NCBI RefSeq assembly: GCF_003350405.1 | Contig: NZ_QQAW01000007.1 | Location: forward strand, 124,001-188,000 | Source of the DNA: Gluconacetobacter liquefaciens | Lineage (GTDB): Bacteria > Pseudomonadota > Alphaproteobacteria > Acetobacterales > Acetobacteraceae | Length of the DNA: 64,000 bases | Reading direction: 5' to 3' | In this document: positions 53,612-62,445 of the stretch, piece by piece | How the letters are laid out: each line of letters starts with the position of its first letter | How positions within the stretch are numbered: the stretch's first letter is position 1 | Translations under genes and position numbers: made by a program | The notes under the pieces: generated by a model | The model's input: the letters and a program-made list of their open reading frames with translations, nothing else | What the model was told of the DNA's origin: nothing | Databases searched by the model: none

Positions 53612-53938
53612 GGGCGCGTGATGCAGGCTTGTAGCTGATCTGGGGGGAATACCCCGCAGGACGGCATCTCCGTCGGCCACCTTCTTCGGGTGCCGCGCGG
53701 TCCCTTACGCCTCCGAGAGTGCATCAGGCAGCATCTTTCCATGATCCGGGGGTGGAGCCGTCGCGTGGGGCATAGCTGCCCATCAACAGGTATATAGCCG
53801 CCGGCAGGGATCGGAGGTTTGTCACATACGAGCGATCAGGATGAATTTTAGCGTCTCAGCAGCCCATGCGGCGCACCTTCCATCCCTTTCGCCCTCCGTT
53901 GGGGAGCGAGGAATGGAAGGTTTCGCGAGCAGGTCGTG
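53612..53938. other. 327-base intergenic region upstream of the efflux operon
   Basis: Between the RND pump start and the end of the YciE-like gene, both on the reverse strand. It must hold the promoter of the efflux operon and possibly the terminator of the YciE-like gene. No regulator gene, reading frame of substance or clear operator was seen. Confidence 0.4.
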
Positions 53939-54445
53939 TCATGTCGGCTGGAGCGCCGCTTCCGGATTGCTCTCGCGCTCGGCGATTTCGGTGAGGAGGG
54001 CGTCGGTCCGCTTCTCCTCTTCGAGTGTCTCGGCCAGCAATTCCTCTGCTTCCGTGAACCCGAGCGTGGCAGCCCAGGCTTTGAGCGTGCCGTAGCGGGA
54101 GATTTCGTAATGCTCGATGGCTTGAGCGCAGCCGATCAGGACCGCGTCCGCCGCCTCGGTGGAGCCGAACGTCTCGAGATCCTCCTCCATTTCAGCCAGG
54201 ATGCCCTGTGTTGCTTCGCAGGTCTTGCTGCGTGGCGCCTTGCCGATCAGTCCGAACACCTCATTCAGCCGCTCGACATGACGGGCGGTTTCGGTGGCGT
54301 GGGTTTCGAACGCTTTCTTGAGATCCGGCGCCTGGGCGGCGCGGACGGATCTCTTGAGGGCCTTCAGGATCTGCTTCTCGGCAAAGTAAATGTCCTTCAG
54401 CGTTTCATAGAACGCATCGGATAGCGTCTTCTCCTGAGTGGCCAT
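53939..54445 (-). CDS. YciE/DUF892 ferritin-like protein
   Basis: A 168-residue four-helix bundle of the DUF892 family, ferritin-like and stress-induced. FYETLKDIYFAEKQILKALK and HATETARHVERLNEVFGLIG give the first ligand helices (Glu, ExxH), AIEHYEISRYGTLKAWAATL and AEELLAETLEEEKRTDALLT the second pair. A di-metal site is likely. The ATG at 54445 is followed at once by the conserved fold. Often found in stress-gene clusters with DUF1269 and catalases, as in this window. Confidence 0.9.
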   Translation of the reverse strand: MATQEKTLSDAFYETLKDIYFAEKQILKALKRSVRAAQAPDLKKAFETHATETARHVERLNEVFGLIGKAPRSKTCEATQGILAEMEEDLETFGSTEAADAVLIGCAQAIEHYEISRYGTLKAWAATLGFTEAEELLAETLEEEKRTDALLTEIAERESNPEAALQPT

Positions 54446-54816
54446 GATGAACTCCTTTCCGTTTCAAGGGGGGGGCGCGGAGCCTCGGCAGATGTCATCC
54501 GCTGACGCGCCAGCCGGCCTGCGTCTCGGGAATGGTATGGTGCGCGAGATGCCGGTCGATCACGTCCGGGGACGGGCCTTACCCGCCGGGACCGCCTCGA
54601 GAGCGCCATCAATAATGGCAGCTCCCCCGTCGGCAGGCATGTCTGACCCTACGCGCCTGTCGCGGGAGGGTTGCGGGGTCTTCGAAATTTCTGCTGATGC
54701 ACGCGTGCATGAACGAATGGGAAGCGATGCCGGAATCCATTGACCGGATGGCTTGGAGAGCAAACTTCGGGGAACCGGACACGTTGGGGAAAGGAACGTA
54801 ACAGGAGGACCCCGTC
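54446..54816. other. 371-base intergenic region between divergent stress-type genes
   Basis: Holds divergent promoters for the YciE-like gene and the small membrane peptide. A perfect 14-base palindrome (ATGCACGCGTGCAT) sits at 54697-54710 and may be an operator. Nothing in it looks coding, apart from the AGGAGG site at 54803-54808 for the next gene. Confidence 0.45.
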
Positions 54817-54888
54817 ATGCCGATTCTGCTCTGGCTCCTTGGCGTTCCGATCCCGATCATCATTCTCCTTCTTCTGTTCTATCATTGA
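54817..54888 (+). CDS. 23-residue membrane peptide
   Basis: A tiny gene: MPILLWLLGVPIPIIILLLL plus three residues, a single hydrophobic helix. A perfect AGGAGG lies 8 bases before the ATG, and the stop is 12 bases before the start of the next membrane protein gene. Peptides of this PILLWLLGVPIP type recur in alphaproteobacteria near stress genes as far as I recall. Probably an inner-membrane peptide; role unknown. Confidence 0.65.
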   Translation: MPILLWLLGVPIPIIILLLLFYH

Positions 54889-54900
54889 GGAGCATCCGCC

Positions 54901-55743
54901 ATGCCTGCTCTCATGACGGACGAGGTGGCCGTGATATCGCCGGATGCCGGGATATCGTGGCCAGCCGTTCTCGGTGGTGCCATCGTCGCGACGGCGGTGG
55001 CGATCATGCTCATGTCGCTTGGGTCCGGCCTCGGCCTGGCCTGGGTTTCACCTGTTTCCGACGATAACCCGTCCGGAATGACATTTACCGTGGTGACTGC
55101 GATCTGGCTGATCGTGGTGCAGTGGATTTCCTCGTTTTTCGGCGGGTATCTGGCGGGTCGCCTGCGCCCGGCTGCGCTTGATGTGGACGGTCGGGAAATC
55201 CTGTTCCGCGACACGGCAGCGGGTTTCGTTGCCTGGGCGATTGCCGCTGTGCTTGTGGTTGGCCTGGTGGGTTCGGCGGCGTGGTCGGCGGCCGGGGGCG
55301 TGGGGAAAAGCGCCGCGACGATGCTCGCGGGCGTGGGGGCTGGGGCTTCCAGCCATGCGTCGTCGGGTCCGGGCGATTATATGCTCGATACGCTATTCCG
55401 GACCGCTCAGCCGGACGCGTCGCTGCCCGGTCATGACGTGAAATCCGAAGCGGGACGCATCCTGGCAACCGCCGCAACCGGACAGGTCACGCCTGCGGAC
55501 CATGATTATCTTGCCCAGTTGGTTGCGGCCCGCACCGGTATTTCACCCGAGGATGCGGGAAAGCGGGTCGATCTGGCGATTTCCACCGAGACTCAGGCTG
55601 TGGCAAAGGCCCGGCATATTGCGGACCTTGCTCGCAAGGCGGCTTCCTCCTTCGCCCTCTATACGTTTTTCTCCATGCTTGTCGGGGCGTTCATTGCCTC
55701 TGTCGCCGGGGCGATCGGTGGGGGCCAGAGAGATGCGTTCTAA
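54901..55743 (+). CDS. Polytopic membrane protein of unknown function
   Basis: About 280 residues, four or five helices: AVLGGAIVATAVAIMLMSLG, VVTAIWLIVVQWISSFFGGY, AAGFVAWAIAAVLVVGLVGS and a final SFALYTFFSMLVGAFIASVA. The N-terminal TAVAIMLMSLGSGLGL resembles a conserved membrane family often annotated hypothetical in acetic acid bacteria and rhizobia. A periplasmic or cytosolic loop of about 120 residues lies between helices 3 and 4. It follows the 23-residue peptide by 12 bases and is likely co-translated. No function known to me. Confidence 0.72.
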   Translation: MPALMTDEVAVISPDAGISWPAVLGGAIVATAVAIMLMSLGSGLGLAWVSPVSDDNPSGMTFTVVTAIWLIVVQWISSFFGGYLAGRLRPAALDVDGREILFRDTAAGFVAWAIAAVLVVGLVGSAAWSAAGGVGKSAATMLAGVGAGASSHASSGPGDYMLDTLFRTAQPDASLPGHDVKSEAGRILATAATGQVTPADHDYLAQLVAARTGISPEDAGKRVDLAISTETQAVAKARHIADLARKAASSFALYTFFSMLVGAFIASVAGAIGGGQRDAF

Positions 55744-55772
55744 AGGACGCGTTTGAAGCGCTCTCTTGCCGA

Positions 55773-55799
55773 TATAGGCAGGCGGCCCGCCTGCCTATA
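55773..55799 (+). terminator. Strong hairpin after the membrane protein gene
   Basis: A perfect 12-base-pair stem (TATAGGCAGGCG and its complement, 55773-55784 with 55788-55799) with a 3-base loop, 30 bases after the stop. No T run follows, so termination may need other factors. The remaining 55800-56042 has no recognisable gene and turns AT-rich before the next start. Confidence 0.6.
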
Positions 55800-56042
55800 C
55801 TGCCATGCGCCTGCTATCCGACAAGCGGCCGAAACTGCCGAAGCGGCATATCGTTGGTGATTCAACAGCAATCGCTATCGGACGTTCTTCCTGATCGACC
55901 CGCCGGTCCGGAAAGACAAGACATCATGATCGACGGAAATATCTCGCAACGAGCGCGATTGGCCCTTGCCATATGGTCAACATAGGTGGCGGCGCATTTC
56001 GTTTGAGAGAAATGGAAAAACATTGAATATGTAGGGGTTTTC

Positions 56043-56333
56043 ATGAGGGCACTTCTTGCCATCGGGCTTTGTCTTCTTTTTTCCTCAGGCGCCTATGCGC
56101 AGACGGTGGCGCCCTCGGGGCAGACACCTCTTGCGCGAATGCAGGAGGATGAAGTGAGTGGGTCCGCCCAGCAGGCGATCGAAAATGCAAAAAAGCAGTC
56201 GAACGGCAAGACCGAGCACAAAAGCGCTGAAGAAAAGAGCACGAGCACTGCCCAGAAGCGCCAGCATGAAGAACGAAAGGACAAGGGGAAGCGAGATGCC
56301 CCGGTAAAAAATGGAGATTCTCCTCAGCCATAG
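56043..56333 (+). CDS. Small exported, highly charged protein
   Basis: A 96-residue protein with a clear signal peptide (MRALLAIGLCLLFSSGAYAQ, cleavage after AYA). The mature part is Lys/Glu/Ser-rich and low in hydrophobics (NAKKQSNGKTEHKSAEEKST), so it is probably disordered in the periplasm. I know no family. It may be expressed with the next small exported protein, 56 bases downstream. Confidence 0.6.
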   Translation: MRALLAIGLCLLFSSGAYAQTVAPSGQTPLARMQEDEVSGSAQQAIENAKKQSNGKTEHKSAEEKSTSTAQKRQHEERKDKGKRDAPVKNGDSPQP

Positions 56334-56389
56334 GAACGGCTTCCACTGGAGAATCTGCCGATCATTGGCTGTAGGGAAGGATATGAAAA

Positions 56390-56797
56390 ATGAAAGACAT
56401 TCGAGATCTCCTCCAGAAAGCACGTACCGTGAGGCGCAACCCGCCAGGGTCGCCGCCTCAATCCGGCGCGATCGTACGGGCCACCGTATGTCTTGTCTTT
56501 GGGAGCGTCGCGATGGGGCAGCCGGCATCGGCTCAGGAGCCATCTGCCGCACCATCGACGCCTCCTTCGCCATCGACGTTGAAGCCACCATCCAGTGGCG
56601 GCTATTTACAGAAGGACAAGAAGGTTCCGCCTTCAGAAAAATTGTCTGACTGGCCGCAGCTCAAGCGCGATCAGGTTTCGCCAACTCCGCATGCGCCATG
56701 CCCCGGCAAGACGGATTGTAAAATGGTGCCGATGTCGCACGAAGAGGCGACGAAACGCCTGGGTCATGCTCCGCCGACCGGCGATATGCCCAGGTGA
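56390..56797 (+). CDS. Small exported Pro/Ser-rich protein
   Basis: A 135-residue protein: a basic N-terminus, a hydrophobic signal segment (AIVRATVCLVFGSVAMGQPA), then a Pro/Ser linker and a short domain with two Cys (CPGKTDCKMVPMSHEEATKR). The Cys pair may form a disulfide. Family not recognised. Coding is supported by the signal peptide and the charged mature part. Confidence 0.55.
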   Translation: MKDIRDLLQKARTVRRNPPGSPPQSGAIVRATVCLVFGSVAMGQPASAQEPSAAPSTPPSPSTLKPPSSGGYLQKDKKVPPSEKLSDWPQLKRDQVSPTPHAPCPGKTDCKMVPMSHEEATKRLGHAPPTGDMPR

Positions 56798-56897
56798 AGC
56801 AGGGGTATGAAGGTCGGCCCCGAAACTGACCGGAGACCCCGCGTTATGGAGGATGGTTGGAAAGTTGGCCTGCCGAGTGAGAGGGCCGCCGCGCTTT

Positions 56898-56953
56898 GCG
56901 ACCCGAAGGTATTATTTTGTGCACCGAAGTGCAGAAAATACCCTCCGGGTCGC
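56898..56953. repeat. Long imperfect inverted repeat (56 bases)
   Basis: GCGACCCG at 56898-56905 pairs with CGGGTCGC at 56946-56953, and the inner parts (GGTATT...TTTGTGCAC with GTGCAGAAAATACC) pair with two or three mismatches, leaving a CGAA tetraloop. It lies in the 212-base gap between convergent genes (56797 and 57010). It could be a terminator or a small mobile or REP-like element. Confidence 0.6.
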
Positions 56954-57009
56954 CCACAGGCTGACTTTGCAAACAGCCTTCTATATCGATGCGGATAAGG
57001 GGGGCAGCA

Positions 57010-57504
57010 TCACTTCGAATGGACGATGGCGCGTGATTCCTGGTTTTCAGTATCCACGCTGATACGCTGGTAAACCGCCAGGGAAAGCACGATTACCGTC
57101 GCTGTCGCGAGCAGTCCGATGGGATAGAATATCTGCTGTATGTGTTCGCGGCTTACTTCGAAAACCGCAACCAGCCCTTCGATGAAAATCGCGATGATGA
57201 TTGTCGTGATGAATTTTGTGAGGCTCAGGCGGGCCTCAAGAGGTGACACCTTGGCACGACTTTGAATCACCTCCTCTTCCATGAAGTATTTTGCCACATC
57301 GAAAACGGCGATGGCGATAACGACGTAGCTGATGGCAAGAAGCAGCGCGTCGCGCCCGTCGTGCCAGGATGTCAGGAGCGTGAAGACCAAATTGAATATG
57401 CCGTAAAAGATGAGCCCGATGGATAGGGCCATCAGCATGATGCTTGCAGTGCCGAAGGCAGCGCGCGAAACTTTCTTCAATATACTTTCATAGGTGATCG
57501 ACAT
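57010..57504 (-). CDS. Four-helix membrane protein (PsiE-like layout)
   Basis: A 164-residue protein with four hydrophobic helices: FGTASIMLMALSIGLIFYGI, DALLLAISYVVIAIAVFDVA, LTKFITTIIIAIFIEGLVAV and IFYPIGLLATATVIVLSLAV. A charged cytosolic loop (FMEEEVIQSRAKVSPLEARL) separates helices 2 and 3. It resembles a family sometimes labelled general glycosylation pathway protein and is PsiE-like in layout; no biochemical role is established. Start at the ATG at 57504. Confidence 0.65.
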   Translation of the reverse strand: MSITYESILKKVSRAAFGTASIMLMALSIGLIFYGIFNLVFTLLTSWHDGRDALLLAISYVVIAIAVFDVAKYFMEEEVIQSRAKVSPLEARLSLTKFITTIIIAIFIEGLVAVFEVSREHIQQIFYPIGLLATATVIVLSLAVYQRISVDTENQESRAIVHSK

Positions 57505-57851
57505 CTTCTAACCCGACCTTGTTGGGGAAATCCGCATCACGGGGCGTATGATGAATGACCGGTGGGATCGTCGGTCGTTTCCGCACACCGGAACATTCGA
57601 CCGGGTGCGTCGAATAGCTAATGTTCGAGGGGCCTGAGCCTTGGCCGGTGGAGTCTGCAATGCGTCCGGAGTGCCGGGGCCGAGAACGCGGCCCGCGACG
57701 GCGGGTGGGGTGCTCAGCTTTCGGTTCCGGGCAGGCGAACCGCATCTTGGGCGCGGGTGAATCGACGGTGGGATACGGACTGAATGCCGGAAACCCGTCA
57801 TGTGGGATGATGGGTTTCCGGTGTTCCAGATGCCGCCCTCTGGGCGGTAGA
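57505..57851. other. 347-base intergenic region with two hairpins
   Basis: Lies downstream of the polysaccharide export gene. CCGCCC/GGGCGG (57833-57847, 3-base loop) sits 5 bases after its stop, and a perfect 10-base stem (CCGGAAACCC, 57787-57796 with 57812-57821) follows; together they probably end the polysaccharide operon. The rest should hold the promoter of the reverse-strand membrane protein. No gene seen. Confidence 0.5.
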
Positions 57852-58442
57852 TCAGAAATGACGTTCGTAAATCTTGATGACGTCGTCTGGCTTCACGTAA
57901 TCCTGTGGTTCGATGCGGCCGACGACCGCGCCGCCAGGTTCCTGGCGAACGACATAGGCATAGTCCTGGAACGCGCGATAGGAGAAGCCGCCGGCGGCCG
58001 CCACCGCCTTCAGCATGGTCATGCCTGGCTGATAGGAGAATTGGCCGCCATGCTCGACTTCGCCGATGACGGATACGGGACGGTAATCCAGGACCTGCAC
58101 GGTCACCCGTGCGTTGCTGAGAATATGCTGGTCCTTCAGGGTCGTGGCGACGCTCTCGCTGAGTTCCCTGGTGGTCAGCCCCTCGGCCTTGACCATGCCG
58201 ATCAGTGGAAAGGCAATGCTGCCGTCGACCGGCACGCGCGCATCGGTCTGGAACTGGTTTTCGCCGAATGTCGACACATTGATCCGGTCGCCGACACCGA
58301 TCGTGTAGCTTGCCGGGTCATAGCGCGGTATCGGCGTCAGATCGCCTCCGGGCGCGCAGCCGGCGAGGCATGCTCCCGTGATCACGAACGGGAAGCCGAG
58401 TCTTGCAGTACGAGCACCAAGGGTATGACGAAGCGGCAACAT
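57852..58442 (-). CDS. Wza/GumB-like polysaccharide export lipoprotein
   Basis: A 196-residue outer-membrane/periplasmic export protein. A lipobox LAGC (GACLAGCAPGGDLTPIPRYD) is followed by the poly-export domain (YTIGVGDRINVSTFGENQFQ, VPVDGSIAFPLIGMVKAEGL) and an SLBB-type strand set (YRPVSVIGEVEHGGQFSYQP). Short compared with E. coli Wza (379), like GumB/AceH-type proteins. It works with a polymerase and a barrel protein encoded just upstream. Confidence 0.92.
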   Translation of the reverse strand: MLPLRHTLGARTARLGFPFVITGACLAGCAPGGDLTPIPRYDPASYTIGVGDRINVSTFGENQFQTDARVPVDGSIAFPLIGMVKAEGLTTRELSESVATTLKDQHILSNARVTVQVLDYRPVSVIGEVEHGGQFSYQPGMTMLKAVAAAGGFSYRAFQDYAYVVRQEPGGAVVGRIEPQDYVKPDDVIKIYERHF

Positions 58443-58488
58443 GTCGGAACTTCCCTGTTGAGGTTGATTGGGCGATGATCGTTTCAGG

Positions 58489-59877
58489 TCACAGATTTAC
58501 GTCCACCCGTATCATGACGGTGTTGACGGTGAATTTTCCCGTCGTGCCCAGGACGTTCTGATTTGAGATATCATAATCGAGATTTAGCCTGAGATGCCGG
58601 TTCACGAGCCACTGGGCCGAAAGCCCTCCTCCGAAAATGGTCTGGTCGCCGCCGGCCTGCGTGAGGATGCTGCCGACGAGACGTGTCGGCGTGTTCTGGT
58701 ATTGTCCTTTCTGAAAGGTGAAGTGACCGGAAAGGATAACGTCGCGCCGATACTGGTGGCTGAGGCCGAGCTGCAAATTCGTATAGGTGAAGCCGGCCAC
58801 GTTTTCGAAGGCGCTGTCCTCGATCCCGTGCTGGACATCCAGTTGGAGGCGCGTCAGGCGCGAGGGTGCCCAGCTTGCCTGGGCTTCCACGATCGGAGTG
58901 GCGTAATCGGGATAAGCGGCGTTGCGGTAGAAACGACGCTGGTATCCGGCCAGAACGCGCACGTCGATCAGATGAATGGCGCTGTAATCAATGCCCGCCA
59001 TAAGGGCCAGCCCGTTGGAATCGCGGCCTGGATAGCCTGCGAGGCCATGCGTGTACCGAATTTCGGTACCCCGCAGCATGACCAGCGCGCTGGCGGCTTC
59101 GGTCCAGTGATAACGGCCGGTGAGACTTTCGACTATCACTGCCCGATTACGATAGGTCTGAGGGACGGAAATGCCGATGGCCGATGGGAGGCGGGCTCCC
59201 TGATCGAATGAGAAATTCGTTATGTTCCCTTCTGGAATCAGGGAAAATCGTCCATCGCGTGCCACGGTATAGCTGAGAGCCGCCCGGTCGACCTGGTATT
59301 TCACGGGCTGGATCGTGGCAAAGCTTCCCAGCGTGTTGGGTGTCTGGACGAGATTGAGGTGGGAATAGTCGAAACCCAGCCTGTCGTTCGCGATATCGTG
59401 GTAACCGCCGATCCCGGCTGTCCAGGTCGTCTGGTTCTGCGAACCCTGGCTTGGATAGCGCAGATCGGAAACGGAAGCATTGGTGTAGAGCCGGTCCACC
59501 GACCAGTCCGAGGTAAGGCCGATCTGCGCGACGGTGGAGATGATCGCGCTCTGCCCGCCGCCGGGAAGGCGATTGGCATTGTCGATGTAGCCGACGCCCT
59601 CGTTCAGATCGCCGTTCAGCTTGAACCCGCCGAGATGCAGGCCCTGCGGCTGGAATTCCCTGCTGATACGGATCTGTTCCGAATCGACCCAGGTTTCGCC
59701 GACACCTCGCCCGATTTCGGGGAAATACTGGCTCAGGACCTGGGCGGAAGCATGGGTTGGAAATAACGGCGCGGCACAGGCGACGGCTCCTACGATGCGG
59801 TACATGCCTGTTCTGCGCATTGGTCTGTATGGCCCGTTCACGACGGGAAATCGTATTGTCACGGTGTGATCACCCAC
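58489..59877 (-). CDS. Outer-membrane beta-barrel protein of the polysaccharide cluster (BBP2-like)
   Basis: About 462 residues: a signal peptide (MYRIVGAVACAAPLFPTHAS, cut before AQ), then repeated amphipathic beta strands and a typical terminal strand (KFTVNTVMIRVDVNL). It resembles the BBP2 family of large barrels that accompany exopolysaccharide export genes (WDSEQIRISREFQPQGLHLG is near the mature start). A GTG at 59877 overlaps the polymerase stop; an ATG at 59820 is closer to the signal. Probably an outer-membrane secretion pore or secretion-associated barrel. Confidence 0.75.
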   Translation of the reverse strand: MGDHTVTIRFPVVNGPYRPMRRTGMYRIVGAVACAAPLFPTHASAQVLSQYFPEIGRGVGETWVDSEQIRISREFQPQGLHLGGFKLNGDLNEGVGYIDNANRLPGGGQSAIISTVAQIGLTSDWSVDRLYTNASVSDLRYPSQGSQNQTTWTAGIGGYHDIANDRLGFDYSHLNLVQTPNTLGSFATIQPVKYQVDRAALSYTVARDGRFSLIPEGNITNFSFDQGARLPSAIGISVPQTYRNRAVIVESLTGRYHWTEAASALVMLRGTEIRYTHGLAGYPGRDSNGLALMAGIDYSAIHLIDVRVLAGYQRRFYRNAAYPDYATPIVEAQASWAPSRLTRLQLDVQHGIEDSAFENVAGFTYTNLQLGLSHQYRRDVILSGHFTFQKGQYQNTPTRLVGSILTQAGGDQTIFGGGLSAQWLVNRHLRLNLDYDISNQNVLGTTGKFTVNTVMIRVDVNL

Positions 59878-61351
59878 GAATGCTGGAGGGGGCGGTTCCG
59901 CGTATCCTGCCTGGGTTCGGGCTACGGCGTTCGGCGGGAGGGAAGAGGGAGGCGGGCGCCTTGCTTGCCTGTGTGCCTTCCGCCCGGGCGATGCCGGAAA
60001 TCAGCAGGGCAAGAAAGACATAAAAAGATGCAGTGGTAATCGTCGGTGCGGAAAGGCATGCCGAAACCAGATAGCCCGCGAGGGCCGCGCTGGCCCCGTT
60101 GACGACCTGGATATCCTCCAGCTTCCGGTCCATCCGGCGCAATGACCTGACACGGGAGATGAGGCGCCACGCGAACCAGATGAGGCCGAGCATGCCGGGA
60201 ATGCCGATTGCCGCGAGCAGGCCGGGGATCAGGCTCGACGAACGGTTATTGCCCCAGCCGACGCCGAAGCCGAACGTGTCGATGGCCGCTTGCAGGCTGT
60301 CGAGATCGGTGGAACTGCGGGCATTGTAAGATTCACTGTCCTGCTTGTTCGTCACGCTGTCGACGATCGTGCCGAGACTGGTCAGCAGGTCTGGGATCAT
60401 GACGGTCACAAGGACCATGATCACGATACTGAAAATCAGGAACTGGATGGCCCGCCGCTTTATCATGGGCAGGAAGCGCTTCGCGTGGATTGTAACGCCC
60501 ATGAGCACCACGATCAGCGCGCCGATCCCAAGCGTGACGATCCCTGTTGCTGATGTGGAAAGAAAAACGCCGGTAACGGCTGCGGCCAGCGTGATTCTGA
60601 CAAGGGTGCCAGGGAAGTCATTGAGGATCAGCCATCCTGCACAGAAGGCGCCAGCCGCCATGTAGCCGCCAAACGCGGATGGCTCTGAAAAAGTTGCATT
60701 GATTCGGGGGAGAGAACCAACTGTTTGTTCGGTAAGGATCGACCATCCCGGATTCGAATAAAGCATGTCCGAAGGGAAGGGGACATGCGCGACATGGCTG
60801 GCGAATTGCCAGACGCCGAAACCGAAGGCGAGCAGTACGCTCGCGAAATAGGCTCGCAGGATGCTGACAGGATGCAATGGCCGCCCTGGAGCGCCCTGTC
60901 GGGTCATGTATAGCGCGACCATCACGAAAATGATGATGTTGAGAAGGAGATAAAGGTCCTGGTTGAGGTTCGCCGAGCTGGGCGTGAGGGGGGTGATGAC
61001 GAAGGGAGGTGTGGATTTCTGGGGCCAGACATAGACGCGCCCTTCGAAAAAGCGCGGGCTCAGCCAGGATGTCAGGATCGCCCAGCCAGCGACGACGAGC
61101 AGCGGGATAAGAAGCGGCCAGACCCGTGCGCGGCCGGGATAGCGGGCGCCGAGCAGAAACTGCGCGCCGATATAACAAACCATTGCTATGGCCGGCAGCG
61201 TGTTGGGGGCAATGCCGAAGCCGCCGATCGTGATCGCGGCGCTGGCCTCGAATATGCCCATGATGATCATGAGCTGGATCAGCCGCTCGGGCCGATTGAT
61301 CCATATGAGGCAGAGAGGCGCCAGGACCAGGAAGAAAAGCGTGATGCCCAC
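59870..61351 (-). CDS. Wzy/WaaL-like O-antigen or exopolysaccharide polymerase
   Basis: About 493 residues and ten or more transmembrane helices. A periplasmic loop with NATFSEPSAFGGYMAAG is the E-P-S motif of EPS polymerases; FGFGVGWGNNRSSSLIPGLL is the second conserved loop. Likely polymerises lipid-linked repeat units in the inner membrane. GTG at 61351 has AAGGGAG five bases upstream and is preferred to a GTG at 61366. First gene of a three-gene reverse operon with the barrel and the export lipoprotein. Confidence 0.85.
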   Translation of the reverse strand: MGITLFFLVLAPLCLIWINRPERLIQLMIIMGIFEASAAITIGGFGIAPNTLPAIAMVCYIGAQFLLGARYPGRARVWPLLIPLLVVAGWAILTSWLSPRFFEGRVYVWPQKSTPPFVITPLTPSSANLNQDLYLLLNIIIFVMVALYMTRQGAPGRPLHPVSILRAYFASVLLAFGFGVWQFASHVAHVPFPSDMLYSNPGWSILTEQTVGSLPRINATFSEPSAFGGYMAAGAFCAGWLILNDFPGTLVRITLAAAVTGVFLSTSATGIVTLGIGALIVVLMGVTIHAKRFLPMIKRRAIQFLIFSIVIMVLVTVMIPDLLTSLGTIVDSVTNKQDSESYNARSSTDLDSLQAAIDTFGFGVGWGNNRSSSLIPGLLAAIGIPGMLGLIWFAWRLISRVRSLRRMDRKLEDIQVVNGASAALAGYLVSACLSAPTITTASFYVFLALLISGIARAEGTQASKAPASLFPPAERRSPNPGRIRGTAPSSIRG

Positions 61352-61584
61352 GTGACTCCCTTCCACCGCGGCCAGGCGGCGTTGCGCATCGAACGTCCAG
61401 GGGTAATGAATCGAAAAGATGGACGAAATGCGTTGAATGTATTAACCATCGTCTACGTCCAGGCGAAGATCAAGTTTCTTTTCAGGCGCGTATCTGTCTT
61501 CCGGAATATGGAAGGGGAGGTGACCTCTGATCGGCGGGTGGCGAGGCCACATCGCAAGAAACAGTCTTTGCCCAAGGAGGCGCC

Positions 61585-62445
61585 ATGACCATGTCCATTT
61601 CAGCGATCGTCGAAAGACTGAGGCAGCGTATCATCCCCGCGGTGGCAGGCAGTTTTGCCGCCCTGGGTGTCGGATGGGGTGGGGGCGCGCTCGGGGCCGC
61701 TCCAGGTGACGGGATCGATCTTGAAGGCAGGGCCGTGATCTTTAATGAGGAGTTCGACCATCTCAGTGTCTCGCCGCACGGACCTGATACGGTCTGGAGC
61801 GCGCATACGCCGTGGGGCGGTGATTTCGGCGATGCCACCTTCCGTGACAAGGAACCGGGTTTGCCGTTCAGCGTTCGGGACGGAATCCTTCGCATCGAGA
61901 TGCGTCACACGGCGGACGGCAAATGGCAGTCTGGTTTGCTGTCGTCCGCACCTGGTTTCGGCAGCGGTTTCACTGCGCCTTACGGCTATTTCGAGATGCG
62001 GGCGCGCCTGCCGGCGGGGGACGGGGTGTGGCCTGCCTTCTGGCTGGAGGAACTGACACCGACAGGTTCGGGGAAACATGCCCTGGAAGTCGATATCATC
62101 GAGCATTACGGTCGTTTCCCTGCCGCCTATAACGTGACTGTTACGGAGCGGAATCCAGCGAACAGCCGTGAAAACCATTCGGAGATGCATACCCAGGCCG
62201 TTCCGAAAGGAAGTCTGTCGCAGGCATTCCACACATACGGTGCCGATGTGACGCCGCAATGGGTGATCGTCTATTTCGACCGCCGGGAGATCTGGCGTAC
62301 GCCGACCCCGCCACGTCCGCTTGCAGGCCTCGATGTGCTCGTCGATCTCGGATTGGGCGGCGGCTGGCCGATCGACAAGACGCCGAGCCCGTCGATCATG
62401 GAAGTTGACTATGTCCGTGTTTATCAAAGCAGGAAGGCGCCATGA
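61585..62445 (+). CDS. Exported glycoside hydrolase family 16 enzyme
   Basis: A 286-residue secreted beta-glucanase/transglycosylase fold. A signal or anchor region at residues 15-38 precedes the jelly-roll. The catalytic motif is ExDxxE (EVDIIEHYG; nucleophile about Glu168, acid/base about Glu173). YGYFEMRARLPAGDGVWPAF is the conserved strand before it. It is divergent from the polymerase and overlaps the next glycosyltransferase (ATGA). Probably trims or remodels the exopolysaccharide made by this locus; exact linkage unknown. Confidence 0.9.
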   Translation: MTMSISAIVERLRQRIIPAVAGSFAALGVGWGGGALGAAPGDGIDLEGRAVIFNEEFDHLSVSPHGPDTVWSAHTPWGGDFGDATFRDKEPGLPFSVRDGILRIEMRHTADGKWQSGLLSSAPGFGSGFTAPYGYFEMRARLPAGDGVWPAFWLEELTPTGSGKHALEVDIIEHYGRFPAAYNVTVTERNPANSRENHSEMHTQAVPKGSLSQAFHTYGADVTPQWVIVYFDRREIWRTPTPPRPLAGLDVLVDLGLGGGWPIDKTPSPSIMEVDYVRVYQSRKAP

